DNA from: Janibacter massiliensis
GTDB taxonomy: Bacteria; Actinomycetota; Actinomycetes; Actinomycetales; Dermatophilaceae
Assembly: GCF_900289115.1 (NCBI RefSeq)
Contig: NZ_LT985196.1
Location: forward strand, 1,127,362-1,183,673
Reading direction: 5' to 3'
Length of the DNA: 56,312 nt
Shown: piece by piece, positions 27,988 to 36,640 of the stretch
Position numbering within the stretch: the first letter of the stretch is position 1
Layout: each line of letters begins with the position of its first letter
Notes under the pieces: model-generated
Seen by the model: the letters and a program-made list of their open reading frames with translations, nothing else
Told to the model about the DNA's origin: nothing
Databases searched by the model: none
Made by a program: the position numbers and the translations under genes

Positions 27988-29847
27988 ATGTGTGGAATCG
28001 TCGGATACGTCGGCCGTGACACGGGCAGCACGCCCCTCGACGTCGTCATGGAGGGGCTCGCGCGGCTGGAGTACCGCGGCTACGACTCGGCGGGCGTCGC
28101 CCTCGTGACGGAGTCGGGCATCGACCAGCGCAAGCGCGCCGGGAAGCTCGAGAACCTCCGGACCGAGATCGCCGCGCACCCGCTCGCGGCCTCGAGCACG
28201 GGCATCGGCCACACCCGGTGGGCCACCCATGGCGGACCGACCGACGAGAACGCCCACCCGCACCTCGGCGGCGAGGACGACGCGCTCGCGCTCGTCCACA
28301 ACGGGATCATCGAGAACTTCCACCAGCTCAAGGCCCAGCTCCTCGACACCGGTGTCTCGTTCCGTTCCGAGACCGACACCGAGGTCGCGGCCCAGCTCCT
28401 GGGCCGGGAGTACGCACGCACGGGCGACCTGACCGCCGCGATGCAGTCCGTCGTCGCCCGCCTCGAGGGCGCGTTCACCCTGCTGGCGGTCCACCGGGAC
28501 AGCCCCGGGACGATCGTCGCGGCCCGTCGCAACTCCCCGCTCGTCGTCGGTGTCGGGGACGGGGAGATGTTCCTCGGCTCCGACGTCGCGGCCTTCATCG
28601 GGCACACCCGGCAGGCCGTCGAGCTCGAGCAGGACCAGATCGTCACGATCACCCCGGAGGGGTACTCGATCGTCGGCTTCGACGGCGCGCCCGGCCAGGG
28701 CAAGCCGTACGCGGTGACCTGGGACGCCGCGGCCGCCGAGAAGGGCGGCTACGACACCTTCATGGAGAAGGAGATCCACGAGCAGCCGCACGCGGTGGCC
28801 GACACCCTCCTCGGTCGCACCGACGAGGACGGTCGCCTCGTCCTCGACGACATGAGGGTCAGCGAGGACGAGCTGCGCGCGGTCGACCGCATCTACGTCG
28901 TCGCGTGCGGCACCGCCGCCTACGCGGGCATGACGGCCAAGTACGCGATCGAGCACTGGACGCGCATCCCCGTCGAGGTGTCGCTGGCCCACGAGTTCCG
29001 CTACTGCGACCCGATCGTCGACGAGCGCACGCTCGTCGTGTCGATCAGCCAGTCGGGCGAGACGATGGACACCCTCATGGCGGTCAAGCACGCCCGCGAG
29101 CTCGGCGCGCGGACCCTGTCGATCTGCAACACGCACGGGTCGACGATCCCGCGCGAGTCGGACGCGGTGCTCTACACGCACGCCGGCCCGGAGATCGCGG
29201 TCGCGTCGACGAAGGCCTTCCTCGCCCAGATCACCGCCTGCTACGTCCTGGGCCTCTACCTCGCACAGCTGCGCGGCGGGACGTACGCCGACGACGCCGC
29301 GCAGGTCATGCAGGAGCTGCGGGGGATCCCCGAGAAGATCGAGCAGGTTCTGGGGTCGATGGACCGGGTCGAGGAGATCGCCCGCTTCATGGCCGACACC
29401 CGCTCGGTGCTCTTCCTCGGGCGGCACGTCGGGTTCCCCGTGGCGATGGAGGGCGCGCTCAAGCTCAAGGAGCTCGCGTACATCCACGCCGAGGGCTTCG
29501 CCGCCGGTGAGCTCAAGCACGGCCCGATCGCGCTCATCGACGCCGGGCAGCCGGTGTTCGTCGTCGTCCCCGGCCCGGACACCCCGCACGAGCTGCACAA
29601 GAAGGTCGTGAGCAACATCCAGGAGATCCGGGCCCGCGGCGCGCGCACTCTCGTCATCGCCCAGGACGGCGACACGGACGTCGAGCCCTTCGCGGACGAG
29701 GTCATCCGGATCCCGCACACCTCGCCGCTGCTCCAGCCGCTGCTCGCGGTCGTGCCGCTGCAGGTGTTCGCGCTCCACCTGTCGACCGCCAAGGGGCTCG
29801 ACGTCGACCAGCCCCGCAACCTCGCGAAGTCCGTCACGGTCGAGTGA
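27988..29847 (+). CDS. glmS: glutamine-fructose-6-phosphate aminotransferase GlmS
   Basis: Makes glucosamine-6-phosphate for peptidoglycan precursors. The 619-aa protein must start at MCGIVGYVG because the Cys following Met is the glutaminase nucleophile. The N-terminal Ntn amidotransferase domain includes [11 protein letters not shown] and HNGIIENF; two SIS sugar-isomerase domains follow ([29 protein letters not shown]), and the C-terminus [13 protein letters not shown] is the family ending. No glmS ribozyme is seen upstream; the mRNA appears leaderless. nnrD follows directly; acpS, often found between them in actinobacteria, is not here. Confidence 0.98.
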   Translation: MCGIVGYVGRDTGSTPLDVVMEGLARLEYRGYDSAGVALVTESGIDQRKRAGKLENLRTEIAAHPLAASSTGIGHTRWATHGGPTDENAHPHLGGEDDALALVHNGIIENFHQLKAQLLDTGVSFRSETDTEVAAQLLGREYARTGDLTAAMQSVVARLEGAFTLLAVHRDSPGTIVAARRNSPLVVGVGDGEMFLGSDVAAFIGHTRQAVELEQDQIVTITPEGYSIVGFDGAPGQGKPYAVTWDAAAAEKGGYDTFMEKEIHEQPHAVADTLLGRTDEDGRLVLDDMRVSEDELRAVDRIYVVACGTAAYAGMTAKYAIEHWTRIPVEVSLAHEFRYCDPIVDERTLVVSISQSGETMDTLMAVKHARELGARTLSICNTHGSTIPRESDAVLYTHAGPEIAVASTKAFLAQITACYVLGLYLAQLRGGTYADDAAQVMQELRGIPEKIEQVLGSMDRVEEIARFMADTRSVLFLGRHVGFPVAMEGALKLKELAYIHAEGFAAGELKHGPIALIDAGQPVFVVVPGPDTPHELHKKVVSNIQEIRARGARTLVIAQDGDTDVEPFADEVIRIPHTSPLLQPLLAVVPLQVFALHLSTAKGLDVDQPRNLAKSVTVE

Positions 29848-29860
29848 GGCGCGAGCCCGC

Positions 29861-31351
29861 GTGATCGAGGCCTGGTCCGTCGAGGACGTCCGCGCCGCCG
29901 AGGAGCGGCTCGGGGACGAGCTGCGCTCCGGTGAGCTCATGCGGCGGGCGGCCGAGGGGCTCGCGGGCGTCGTCGCCGCCCGGCTGCCGGAGGGCACGGG
30001 CGAGCCGGGGCGTGTCGTCGGTCTCGTCGGGCCGGGCAACAACGGTGGTGACGTCCTGCACGCGCTCGCCCGTCTCGCGGCGGACGGGCACGACGTGGCC
30101 GCGGTCCGTACGGCGGCCGCCCACGAGGGCGGGGTCGACGCCCTCCGCCGGGCCGGTGGGGTCCTCCTGGGGGAGGACGCCGGGCCGGACGAGGTCACCG
30201 AGCTCATCGGCGAGGCCGATGTCGTCGTCGACGGGATCCTCGGGATCGGGGGCCGGCCGGGGCTGCCCGAGGTGGCTCGGGCCTGGGTGGCAGCGATCGA
30301 CGAGGACGCGTGGGTCGTCGCCGCCGATGTGCCGAGCGGGCATGATCCGGCTGGCTCGGCGCTTCATGCCGACGGGGTCTTCGCGGACGAAACGGTCACC
30401 TTCGGCGTGCCCAAGCCGGTGCACCTGCTCCCCGCGACGTCGGCGGCCTGCGGGGTGCTCACCGTCGTCCCGATCGGGCTCGACCTCGAGGACGAGGCCG
30501 GCGGTGACGACCGTCCGGTCCCCGCCGTACGACGGCTGACGCGGGACGACGTGGCGGCGGTGTGGCCCGTTCCGGGACCGGAGGACGACAAGTACACCCG
30601 CGGCGTCGTCGGGGTCGTCGCCGGCGGTGAGGACTACACGGGGGCGCCGCTGCTGACGACAGGTGCGGCCGTGGCCTCAGGGGCGGGGATGGTCCGGTAC
30701 GTCGGGACGCCGACGCCGGAGGCACTCGTCCGGGCTGCCGTCCCGGAGGCCGTCCACGGCGACGGGAGGGTCCAGGCCTGGGTCGTCGGTCCCGGGCTCG
30801 ACGTCGCCTCGAGCGCCGCGGGATCGGCGGCGCAGCTCGACGTAGCCCGTGCTGCGCTCGCGAGCGACCTGCCGGTCGTGCTCGACGCGGGCGGGCTCGA
30901 CCTGCTCGACGGGCCGCGGTCGGCGCCGACGCTCCTCACCCCGCACGCGGGGGAGTGCGCGCGGATGCTCTCCCGGCTCGAGGGAGATGAGGTTTCGGCG
31001 GAGGGGGTCGTCGCGGACCGGCTCGGACACGCGCGCCGGCTCGCCCGGGCCACGGGGGCGGTCGTCCTGCTCAAGGGGAGCGCGACGCTCGTCGTCCCGC
31101 CGGAGGAGGGCGCCCCGGTCTGGGTCCAGGCGGACGCCCCGGCGTGGCTCGCGACGGCGGGCAGCGGCGACGTGCTCGCCGGGATCCTCGGCACCCTGGC
31201 CGCGGCGGGGCTGCCGCTCGACCTTGCCGGGGCGCTCGGCGCCCTCGTCCACGGCGTGGCCGGGGACGACGCGAACCCCTGGGGACCGGTCCGCGCGAGC
31301 GCCATCGTCGACCGCCTTCCGGCGACGATCGCCGCGCTCCTCACCCGCTGA
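29861..31351 (+). CDS. nnrD: bifunctional NAD(P)H-hydrate epimerase / dehydratase
   Basis: Repairs hydrated NADH/NADPH. The 496-aa protein has an N-terminal YjeF_N epimerase domain (about 1-215) with VGPGNNGGDVLHALARLAADG at 57-77 and VAADVPSGHDPAGS, and a C-terminal ribokinase-like ADP/ATP-dependent dehydratase domain (about 225-490) with AGMVRYVGTP, LTPHAGECARML, VLLKGSATLVV and the catalytic-Asp motif GSGDVLAGILG. Most homologues read NNGGDG in the epimerase motif; here Val replaces the last Gly. GTG start 13 nt after glmS suggests one operon. A 46-bp palindrome follows the stop. Confidence 0.94.
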   Translation: MIEAWSVEDVRAAEERLGDELRSGELMRRAAEGLAGVVAARLPEGTGEPGRVVGLVGPGNNGGDVLHALARLAADGHDVAAVRTAAAHEGGVDALRRAGGVLLGEDAGPDEVTELIGEADVVVDGILGIGGRPGLPEVARAWVAAIDEDAWVVAADVPSGHDPAGSALHADGVFADETVTFGVPKPVHLLPATSAACGVLTVVPIGLDLEDEAGGDDRPVPAVRRLTRDDVAAVWPVPGPEDDKYTRGVVGVVAGGEDYTGAPLLTTGAAVASGAGMVRYVGTPTPEALVRAAVPEAVHGDGRVQAWVVGPGLDVASSAAGSAAQLDVARAALASDLPVVLDAGGLDLLDGPRSAPTLLTPHAGECARMLSRLEGDEVSAEGVVADRLGHARRLARATGAVVLLKGSATLVVPPEEGAPVWVQADAPAWLATAGSGDVLAGILGTLAAAGLPLDLAGALGALVHGVAGDDANPWGPVRASAIVDRLPATIAALLTR

Positions 31352-31375
31352 GACCGCCCAGCCCTTCCCGCCGAC

Positions 31376-31421
31376 CGAACCGGCTCGTGGTCACCGGATC
31401 CGGTGACCACGAGCCGGTTCG
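31376..31421. repeat. 46-bp perfect palindrome, copy 2
   Basis: Second copy of the palindromic element, with the same core TCACCGGATCCGGTGA. Compared with copy 1, T is replaced by C and A by G in the left arm, with matching complementary changes in the right arm, so base pairing stays perfect; pairing extends one more pair on each side. It starts 24 nt after the nnrD stop and lies before the alr promoter. Confidence 0.9.
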
Positions 31422-31481
31422 CTGTGCGCGAAGGATCGGGCTGCCCGGGCGGCGCGGCCGAGGGCGGGTGCGGTCGGGTCG

Positions 31482-31487
31482 TAGACT
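31482..31487 (+). promoter_or_regulatory. -10 element of alr
   Basis: TAGACT ends 9 nt before the alr ATG. Together with the absence of a ribosome-binding site this predicts a very short or absent leader for the alr-tsaD operon. Confidence 0.45.
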
Positions 31488-31496
31488 CCCCCACCG

Positions 31497-32705
31497 ATGA
31501 CCGGACCGATGGAGCTCGCGCCGGACGGGTTGGCGCCGACCGACACCGCCGGGCTCTCCGCGTGGGCGGAGATCGACCTCGACGCGATCGCCGACAACGT
31601 CGCCGCACTCCGCGAGCACGCCGGCGGCACCCCCGTCATGGCCGTCGTCAAGGGCGACGCATACGGGCACGGACTGGCTCATTCCGCGCGCGCGGCGCTC
31701 GCCCGTGGGGCCTCGTGGCTCGGGGTGGCCCAGGTCGCCGAGGCGCTCGACCTGCGGGCCGCCGGGGTCACCGCGCCGCTGCTGTCGTGGATCCACGTCC
31801 CGGGCACCGACCTCGCCCCGGCCGTGCAGGCCGATATCGACCTCTCCGCCGGGCAGCCATGGGCCCTCGCCTCGATGGCCGACGCCGCCCGTGCCACCGG
31901 CCGCACCGTCCGCGTCCACCTCAAGGTCGACACCGGCCTGGGTCGTGGCGGGGCGCTCGGCGACGGCTGGACCGAGCTCCTCGCCGCCGCCGGGCCGCTG
32001 GTTGCCGAGGGCGCCATCGACATCGTCGGCATCTGGTCCCACCTCGCGTGGGCCGATGCGCCCGACCACCCGACCGTCCGCGCCCAGCGGGAGCGCTTCG
32101 TCGAGGCGATCGCCGAGGCCGAGCGGGCCGGCATCCGGCCGCAGGTCCGGCATCTGGCCAACTCCGCCGCCACCCTCACCGACCCGCAGGCCCGCTTCGA
32201 CCTCGTCCGCCCCGGCCTCGCCGTCTACGGCTTGTCCCCGGTGCCCGATCTCGGCGCCCCGCAGCGGTTCGGGCTCCGCGAGGCGATGCGGCTGCTGGCC
32301 CGGTTCAGCTCCGTCAAGGACGCGCCCGCCGGGCAGGGCGTCTCCTACGGCCACGAGTACACGACCCCCGCGGCCACCCGCCTCGGTCTCGTCCCCATCG
32401 GGTATGCCGACGGCATCCCGAGGGCGGCGCTCAACGCCGGTCCGGTCGCCGTGCGTGGCACCCGCGCCCGGATCGCCGGCCGGGTGTGCATGGACCAGTT
32501 CGTCGTCGACCTCGGTGCCGCGGGCCTCGACGCCGAGCCGGGGGAGGAGCTCGTCCTCTTCGGCCGGGGGGCGGACGACGAACCCACCGCGCAGGACTGG
32601 GCGGAGGCGTGCGGCACGATCAACTACGAGATCGTCACGAGGATCGGTCCGCGGGTGCCGCGGGTCCTCGTCGGGACCGCAGGGAGGGAGGACGCCGATG
32701 GCTGA
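31497..32705 (+). CDS. alr: alanine racemase Alr
   Basis: PLP enzyme supplying D-alanine for peptidoglycan. The 402-aa protein has the PLP lysine Lys52 in AVVKGDAYGHG, the barrel motifs HLKVDTGLGRGG and VRPGLAVYGL, and the catalytic-tyrosine region GVSYGHEYTT in the C-terminal beta domain, followed by VCMDQFVVDLG. The N-terminal ~20 residues before SAWAEIDLDA are an unconserved extension. First gene of a run in which every start overlaps the previous stop, through tsaD. Confidence 0.97.
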   Translation: MTGPMELAPDGLAPTDTAGLSAWAEIDLDAIADNVAALREHAGGTPVMAVVKGDAYGHGLAHSARAALARGASWLGVAQVAEALDLRAAGVTAPLLSWIHVPGTDLAPAVQADIDLSAGQPWALASMADAARATGRTVRVHLKVDTGLGRGGALGDGWTELLAAAGPLVAEGAIDIVGIWSHLAWADAPDHPTVRAQRERFVEAIAEAERAGIRPQVRHLANSAATLTDPQARFDLVRPGLAVYGLSPVPDLGAPQRFGLREAMRLLARFSSVKDAPAGQGVSYGHEYTTPAATRLGLVPIGYADGIPRAALNAGPVAVRGTRARIAGRVCMDQFVVDLGAAGLDAEPGEELVLFGRGADDEPTAQDWAEACGTINYEIVTRIGPRVPRVLVGTAGREDADG

Positions 32706-33870
32706 GCGGACGCGCAGGTCGCGCACGCCTCGCACGACCCCGAACCCCGTCGGGCGACGCCGCGCGCAGGTGACGGCCGCCTCCGCCGCGGGCATCGGGA
32801 TCGCCGGTGCCGCCGCGAGCGCGGCCCTCCTGCACCGGGCCTGCACCGACGACCACGGCGTGCCGACCGCCGGTCCGTACGGCATCCGGGCCGACGAGAC
32901 CCTCACGGTCGTCGCCGAGGACGGGGTGAACCTCCACGTCGAGATCGACGAGCCCGAGCCGGGCGCGACCGACGCCGCGCGGGTCGACGGCGAGGTCCCC
33001 ACGGTCGTCCTCGCGCACGGCTACACGCTCGACCTCACCTCGTGGGCCTTCCAGCGGGCGGACCTCGCCGCGGCCGGGTACCGCGTCGTCACCTACGACC
33101 AGCGCGGCCACGGGCTGTCGGGGGAGAGCGACCGGGAGCGCTGCACGATCGACCAGCTCGGCCGCGACCTGCGCTCCGTCGTCGACCACGTCGCACCGAC
33201 CGGTCCGCTCGTCCTCGTCGGCCACTCCATGGGCGGGATGTCGGTCGAGTCGTTCGCCGGGCAGTTCCCCGAGGTCGTCGCCGAGCGGGTCGTCGCGGTC
33301 GGACTCGTCGCGACGAGCGCAGGAGGCATGGGGTTGGTGACGATCGGCTTGGGCAAGGTCTTCGACAGCGCCTTCCTCCGACTGGGCCCGGGCGTGATGG
33401 CGGGGCTGCACCGTCGGCAGCGGCTCTTCGGCGGGCTGCGCCGGATCGGGCGGGACGTCGAGTACTCGGCGGTCGCGCACTACGGGTTCGGGCGCAGCGC
33501 GACGCCCGACATGATCCGCTACACCGCCGACATGATCATGGGCACCCCGCTGCGGACCACGGCGTCGTTCCTGCCGCACCTGGACGACCTCGACGTCCGG
33601 GAGGCGCTCGCCCATCTGCAGGAGGTCGAGGTCCTCGTCCTCAACGGGTCCCGCGACCGGCTCACCCCGCCCGGGCACAGCGACGACATCGTCCGGCTCG
33701 TGCCGCACGCGCGCCACGTCGTCGTCCCCGGGGCCGGGCACATCATCACGTTCGAGGCCGCCGACGTCGTCAACCGTCAGCTGCGGGCCCTGATCGAGCG
33801 CGGCGCGCGGCGCGCGCAGGACCGCCCGCGGTCGGGGCGCCCGTCCGACCGCCGGGGGACGGCTCGATGA
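32698..33870 (+). CDS. alpha/beta-fold hydrolase with N-terminal membrane segment
   Basis: 390-aa hydrolase. A basic N-terminus (ERTRRSRTPRTT) precedes a hydrophobic Ala/Gly-rich segment (about residues 23-45), so it may be membrane-anchored. Fold motifs: LAHGYTLDLTSW with the oxyanion region, TYDQRGHGLS, nucleophile elbow VGHSMGGM, LNGSRDRLTPP with the acid, and GAGHIITFEA with the His. Overlaps alr by 8 nt and tsaE by 4 nt; a GGGAGGAGG ribosome-binding site precedes it. Mycobacteria carry a hydrolase at the same place between alr and tsaE. Substrate unknown. Confidence 0.9.
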   Translation: MAERTRRSRTPRTTPNPVGRRRAQVTAASAAGIGIAGAAASAALLHRACTDDHGVPTAGPYGIRADETLTVVAEDGVNLHVEIDEPEPGATDAARVDGEVPTVVLAHGYTLDLTSWAFQRADLAAAGYRVVTYDQRGHGLSGESDRERCTIDQLGRDLRSVVDHVAPTGPLVLVGHSMGGMSVESFAGQFPEVVAERVVAVGLVATSAGGMGLVTIGLGKVFDSAFLRLGPGVMAGLHRRQRLFGGLRRIGRDVEYSAVAHYGFGRSATPDMIRYTADMIMGTPLRTTASFLPHLDDLDVREALAHLQEVEVLVLNGSRDRLTPPGHSDDIVRLVPHARHVVVPGAGHIITFEAADVVNRQLRALIERGARRAQDRPRSGRPSDRRGTAR

Positions 33871-34367
33871 GCGGGCCGAGCACCCTCACGCTCGTCGACC
33901 CCGAGGCGACGCACGCCTTCGGCGTCCGGCTGGGGCGTGCCGCCGCCGCGGGCGACCTGCTCGTCCTCACCGGCGGGCTCGGTGCGGGGAAGACCACCCT
34001 GACCCGCGGCATCGGCGAGGGCCTGGGGGTGCGCGGCGCGGTCACCTCCCCGACGTTCGTCATCGCCCGCGTCCACCCCTCGCTCACCGGCGGCCCCGCG
34101 CTCGTGCACGTCGACGCCTACCGGCTCGGGGGTGCCGCCGAGCTCGACGACCTCGACCTGGACGCGGACGTCGCGGACTCCGTCACCGTCGTCGAGTGGG
34201 GCGCGGGCCTGGCCGAGGGCCTGAGCCCCGACCGGCTCGAGATCCGGATCGACGTCGACCCGGCGAGCGAGGTGCGGACGGTGACGCTGCACCCGCGCGG
34301 CACCCGCTGGGACGCGGCGACGCTCGCCGCGCTCACCCGCACCTCGCACCCGGAGGCGGACCGATGA
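33867..34367 (+). CDS. tsaE: tRNA threonylcarbamoyladenosine ATPase TsaE
   Basis: ATPase of the TsaBDE complex that makes t6A at position 37 of ANN-decoding tRNAs. 166 aa, with Walker A GLGAGKTT at 37-44, TSPTFVIARVH, HVDAYRLGGAAELDDLDLD and VEWGAGLAE. Start overlaps the hydrolase stop (ATGA); stop overlaps tsaB. The adjacent tsaB and tsaD leave no doubt about the pathway. Confidence 0.96.
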   Translation: MSGPSTLTLVDPEATHAFGVRLGRAAAAGDLLVLTGGLGAGKTTLTRGIGEGLGVRGAVTSPTFVIARVHPSLTGGPALVHVDAYRLGGAAELDDLDLDADVADSVTVVEWGAGLAEGLSPDRLEIRIDVDPASEVRTVTLHPRGTRWDAATLAALTRTSHPEADR

Positions 34368-35086
34368 GGCTGCTCGCGCTCGACACCGCGACCTCGGCGA
34401 TCACCGTGGCCGCCCACGACGGCACGACGGTGCTCGCCGCCCGATCGGTCGAGGACGCGCGCCATTACACCGAGCATCTCGCGCCGACGATCGAGGCGGT
34501 GCTCGGCGACGCCGGCTGGTCCCCGCGGGCGCTGTCCGACATCGTTGTCGGCACCGGCCCGGGCCCGTTCACGGGGCTGCGCGTCGGGATCGTCACCGCA
34601 CTCACCCTCGGCCACGCGACCGGTGCACGGGTCCACGGCGTGTGCTCGCTCGACGCGCTCGCGCGGGCCGCGCGCGAGGCGCACCCGCAGGAGACCGAGG
34701 TCCTCGTCGCCACCGACGCCCGCCGCCGGGAGGTCTACTGGGCGCGGTACCGCGACGGGGAGCGCGTGGAGGGCCCCGGGGTCGCCCGGGCTGCCGAGCT
34801 TCCCGACGCGCTGCGCGCCCTGCCGACCGTCGGCCGAGGCCCGCTGCTCTACCCTGACGCGCTCGCCCACCCGCTCACCGCCCCGGGGCGCCCGCTGCTC
34901 GACGTCGACGCGGCCGCCCTCGCCCGGGTGGCCGTGGACGGGATCCGGGCCGGCTCCCCGATGCCGACGACCCCGCTCTACCTGCGCCGGCCCGACGCTC
35001 AGGAGCCCGGCGCCCCGAAGCCGGCGACCTCGCCGACCCCGGTGCGGCGCTCGGACGTCCTCGAACCATCGAAGGACACCCCGTGA
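34364..35086 (+). CDS. tsaB: tRNA threonylcarbamoyladenosine protein TsaB
   Basis: Inactive ASKHA paralogue of TsaD that scaffolds the TsaBDE complex. 240 aa with LLALDTATSAITVAAHDG at the N-terminus and VVGTGPGPFTGLRVGIVTALTLG, the TsaB signature. The last ~35 residues (EPGAPKPATSPTPV...) are a Pro/Ala-rich extension with no obvious domain, perhaps a linker toward rimI, whose start overlaps the stop. Confidence 0.95.
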   Translation: MRLLALDTATSAITVAAHDGTTVLAARSVEDARHYTEHLAPTIEAVLGDAGWSPRALSDIVVGTGPGPFTGLRVGIVTALTLGHATGARVHGVCSLDALARAAREAHPQETEVLVATDARRREVYWARYRDGERVEGPGVARAAELPDALRALPTVGRGPLLYPDALAHPLTAPGRPLLDVDAAALARVAVDGIRAGSPMPTTPLYLRRPDAQEPGAPKPATSPTPVRRSDVLEPSKDTP

Positions 35087-35556
35087 GCGTGACCGTCCGG
35101 CCCCTGTCCTGGCGTGACCTCGACGTGATCCTCCCGCTGGAGCGGGGGCTGTTCGGCCACGAGGCGTGGGACGCCCGCTCGTGGTGGGAGGAGCTGGCCG
35201 CGCGTCCGCGCCGGGAGTACGTCGTCGCGCAGGACGGCGGGGACCTCGTCGGCTACGCCGGGATCGACGACCAGGGCGACGTCGCCGACGTCATGACCAT
35301 CGCCGTCGTCCCCTCCGCCCGGCGTCGTGGGATCGGGCGCGTCCTGCTCGACTCGCTGCTCGCCCGCGCCCGGGCCCGCGGCGCCCGCGACGTCGTCCTC
35401 GAGGTCCGCGCCGACAACGCCGCGGCGCTCGCGCTCTACGCCGACGCGGGCTTCACGACCGTCCGCACCCGGCGCGGGTACTACCGAAACCCGGGGTCCG
35501 ACCCGGTGGACGCGCTCGTCCTCCGCGCGAGCACGCAGCAGGCAGGAGCGGCATGA
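35083..35556 (+). CDS. rimI: ribosomal-protein-S18-alanine N-acetyltransferase RimI
   Basis: GNAT acetyltransferase of 157 aa, expected to acetylate the N-terminal Ala of S18. Acetyl-CoA-binding motif A is [21 protein letters not shown], followed by [20 protein letters not shown] and the typical RRGYYRNP C-terminal segment. GTG start overlaps the tsaB stop, stop overlaps tsaD. Position between tsaB and tsaD is standard in actinobacteria. Confidence 0.94.
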   Translation: MSVTVRPLSWRDLDVILPLERGLFGHEAWDARSWWEELAARPRREYVVAQDGGDLVGYAGIDDQGDVADVMTIAVVPSARRRGIGRVLLDSLLARARARGARDVVLEVRADNAAALALYADAGFTTVRTRRGYYRNPGSDPVDALVLRASTQQAGAA

Positions 35557-36632
35557 GCGAGCACCCCCTCGTCCTGGGCATCGAGACCTCGTGCGACGAG
35601 ACCGGCGTCGGCATCGTCCACGGACAGACCCTCCTCGTCGACGCCGTCGCGAGCAGCGTCGACGAGCACGCCCGGTTCGGCGGGGTCGTCCCGGAGATCG
35701 CCAGCCGCGCCCACCTCGAGGCGATGGTCCCGACGATCGAACGGGCGTGCGCCCAGGCCGGGGTGCGGCTGTCCGACCTCGACGCGATCGCCGTCACCTC
35801 CGGCCCCGGCCTTGCCGGGGCGCTCATGGTCGGCGTCGCCTCCGCCAAGGCGCTGGCGCTCGGCCTGGGCATCCCCCTCTACGGCGTCAACCACCTCGCC
35901 TCGCACGTCGCGGTCGACATCATCGAGCACGGCCCCCTGCCCGAGCCGACGCTGGCGATGCTCGTCTCCGGAGGGCACTCCTCGCTGCTGCTCGTCCCCG
36001 ACGTCACGTGCGACGTCCGCTCCCTCGGCGCGACGATCGACGACGCCGCGGGGGAGGCCTTCGACAAGGTCGCCCGGGTCCTGGGCCTGCCGTTCCCGGG
36101 CGGGCCGCACATCGACCGGGCGGCGAGCGAGGGCGAGATCACCATCGACTTCCCCCGCGGCCTCACCTCCCGCCGCGACATGGAGCGGCACCGGTTCGAC
36201 TTCTCGTTCTCGGGTCTGAAGACGGCCGTGACCCGGTGGGTCGAGGCCGAGCGTGCCGCCGGGCGGGACGTGCCCGTCGCCGACGTCGCGGCGTCCTTCC
36301 AGGAGGCGGTCACCGACGTCCTCGTCCGCAAGGCGATCCTCGCCTGCCGCGAGCACGACGTCGCGGCGCTGCAGGTCGGCGGCGGTGTGGCGGCGAACTC
36401 GCGGCTGCGGGCGATGGCGGCCGAGCGCGGTGCGGCCGCGGGCATCGAGGTCCGCATCCCCCGGCGCGCGCTCTGCACCGACAACGGGGCGATGGTCGCT
36501 GCGCTCGGGGCGCAGATGGTCGCCAAGGGCCGCGCCCCGAGCACCCTCGACCTGCCGGCGGACTCCTCCATGCCGGTCACCGACGTCCAGTCCGGGCTGC
36601 CGGTGGACGTCGACCACGACCACCCGCACTGA
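35553..36632 (+). CDS. tsaD: tRNA N6-adenosine threonylcarbamoyltransferase TsaD
   Basis: Catalytic subunit that transfers the threonylcarbamoyl group to A37. 359 aa; [14 protein letters not shown] at the N-terminus, the metal-binding [10 protein letters not shown] (His-x3-His), [38 protein letters not shown], and [11 protein letters not shown]. The C-terminus ends in a His/Asp-rich stretch (DVDHDHPH) that could bind metal adventitiously. Last gene of the alr operon; converges on the GH3 gene with 8 nt between stops. Confidence 0.97.
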   Translation: MSEHPLVLGIETSCDETGVGIVHGQTLLVDAVASSVDEHARFGGVVPEIASRAHLEAMVPTIERACAQAGVRLSDLDAIAVTSGPGLAGALMVGVASAKALALGLGIPLYGVNHLASHVAVDIIEHGPLPEPTLAMLVSGGHSSLLLVPDVTCDVRSLGATIDDAAGEAFDKVARVLGLPFPGGPHIDRAASEGEITIDFPRGLTSRRDMERHRFDFSFSGLKTAVTRWVEAERAAGRDVPVADVAASFQEAVTDVLVRKAILACREHDVAALQVGGGVAANSRLRAMAAERGAAAGIEVRIPRRALCTDNGAMVAALGAQMVAKGRAPSTLDLPADSSMPVTDVQSGLPVDVDHDHPH

Positions 36633-36640
36633 CGGGCGGG

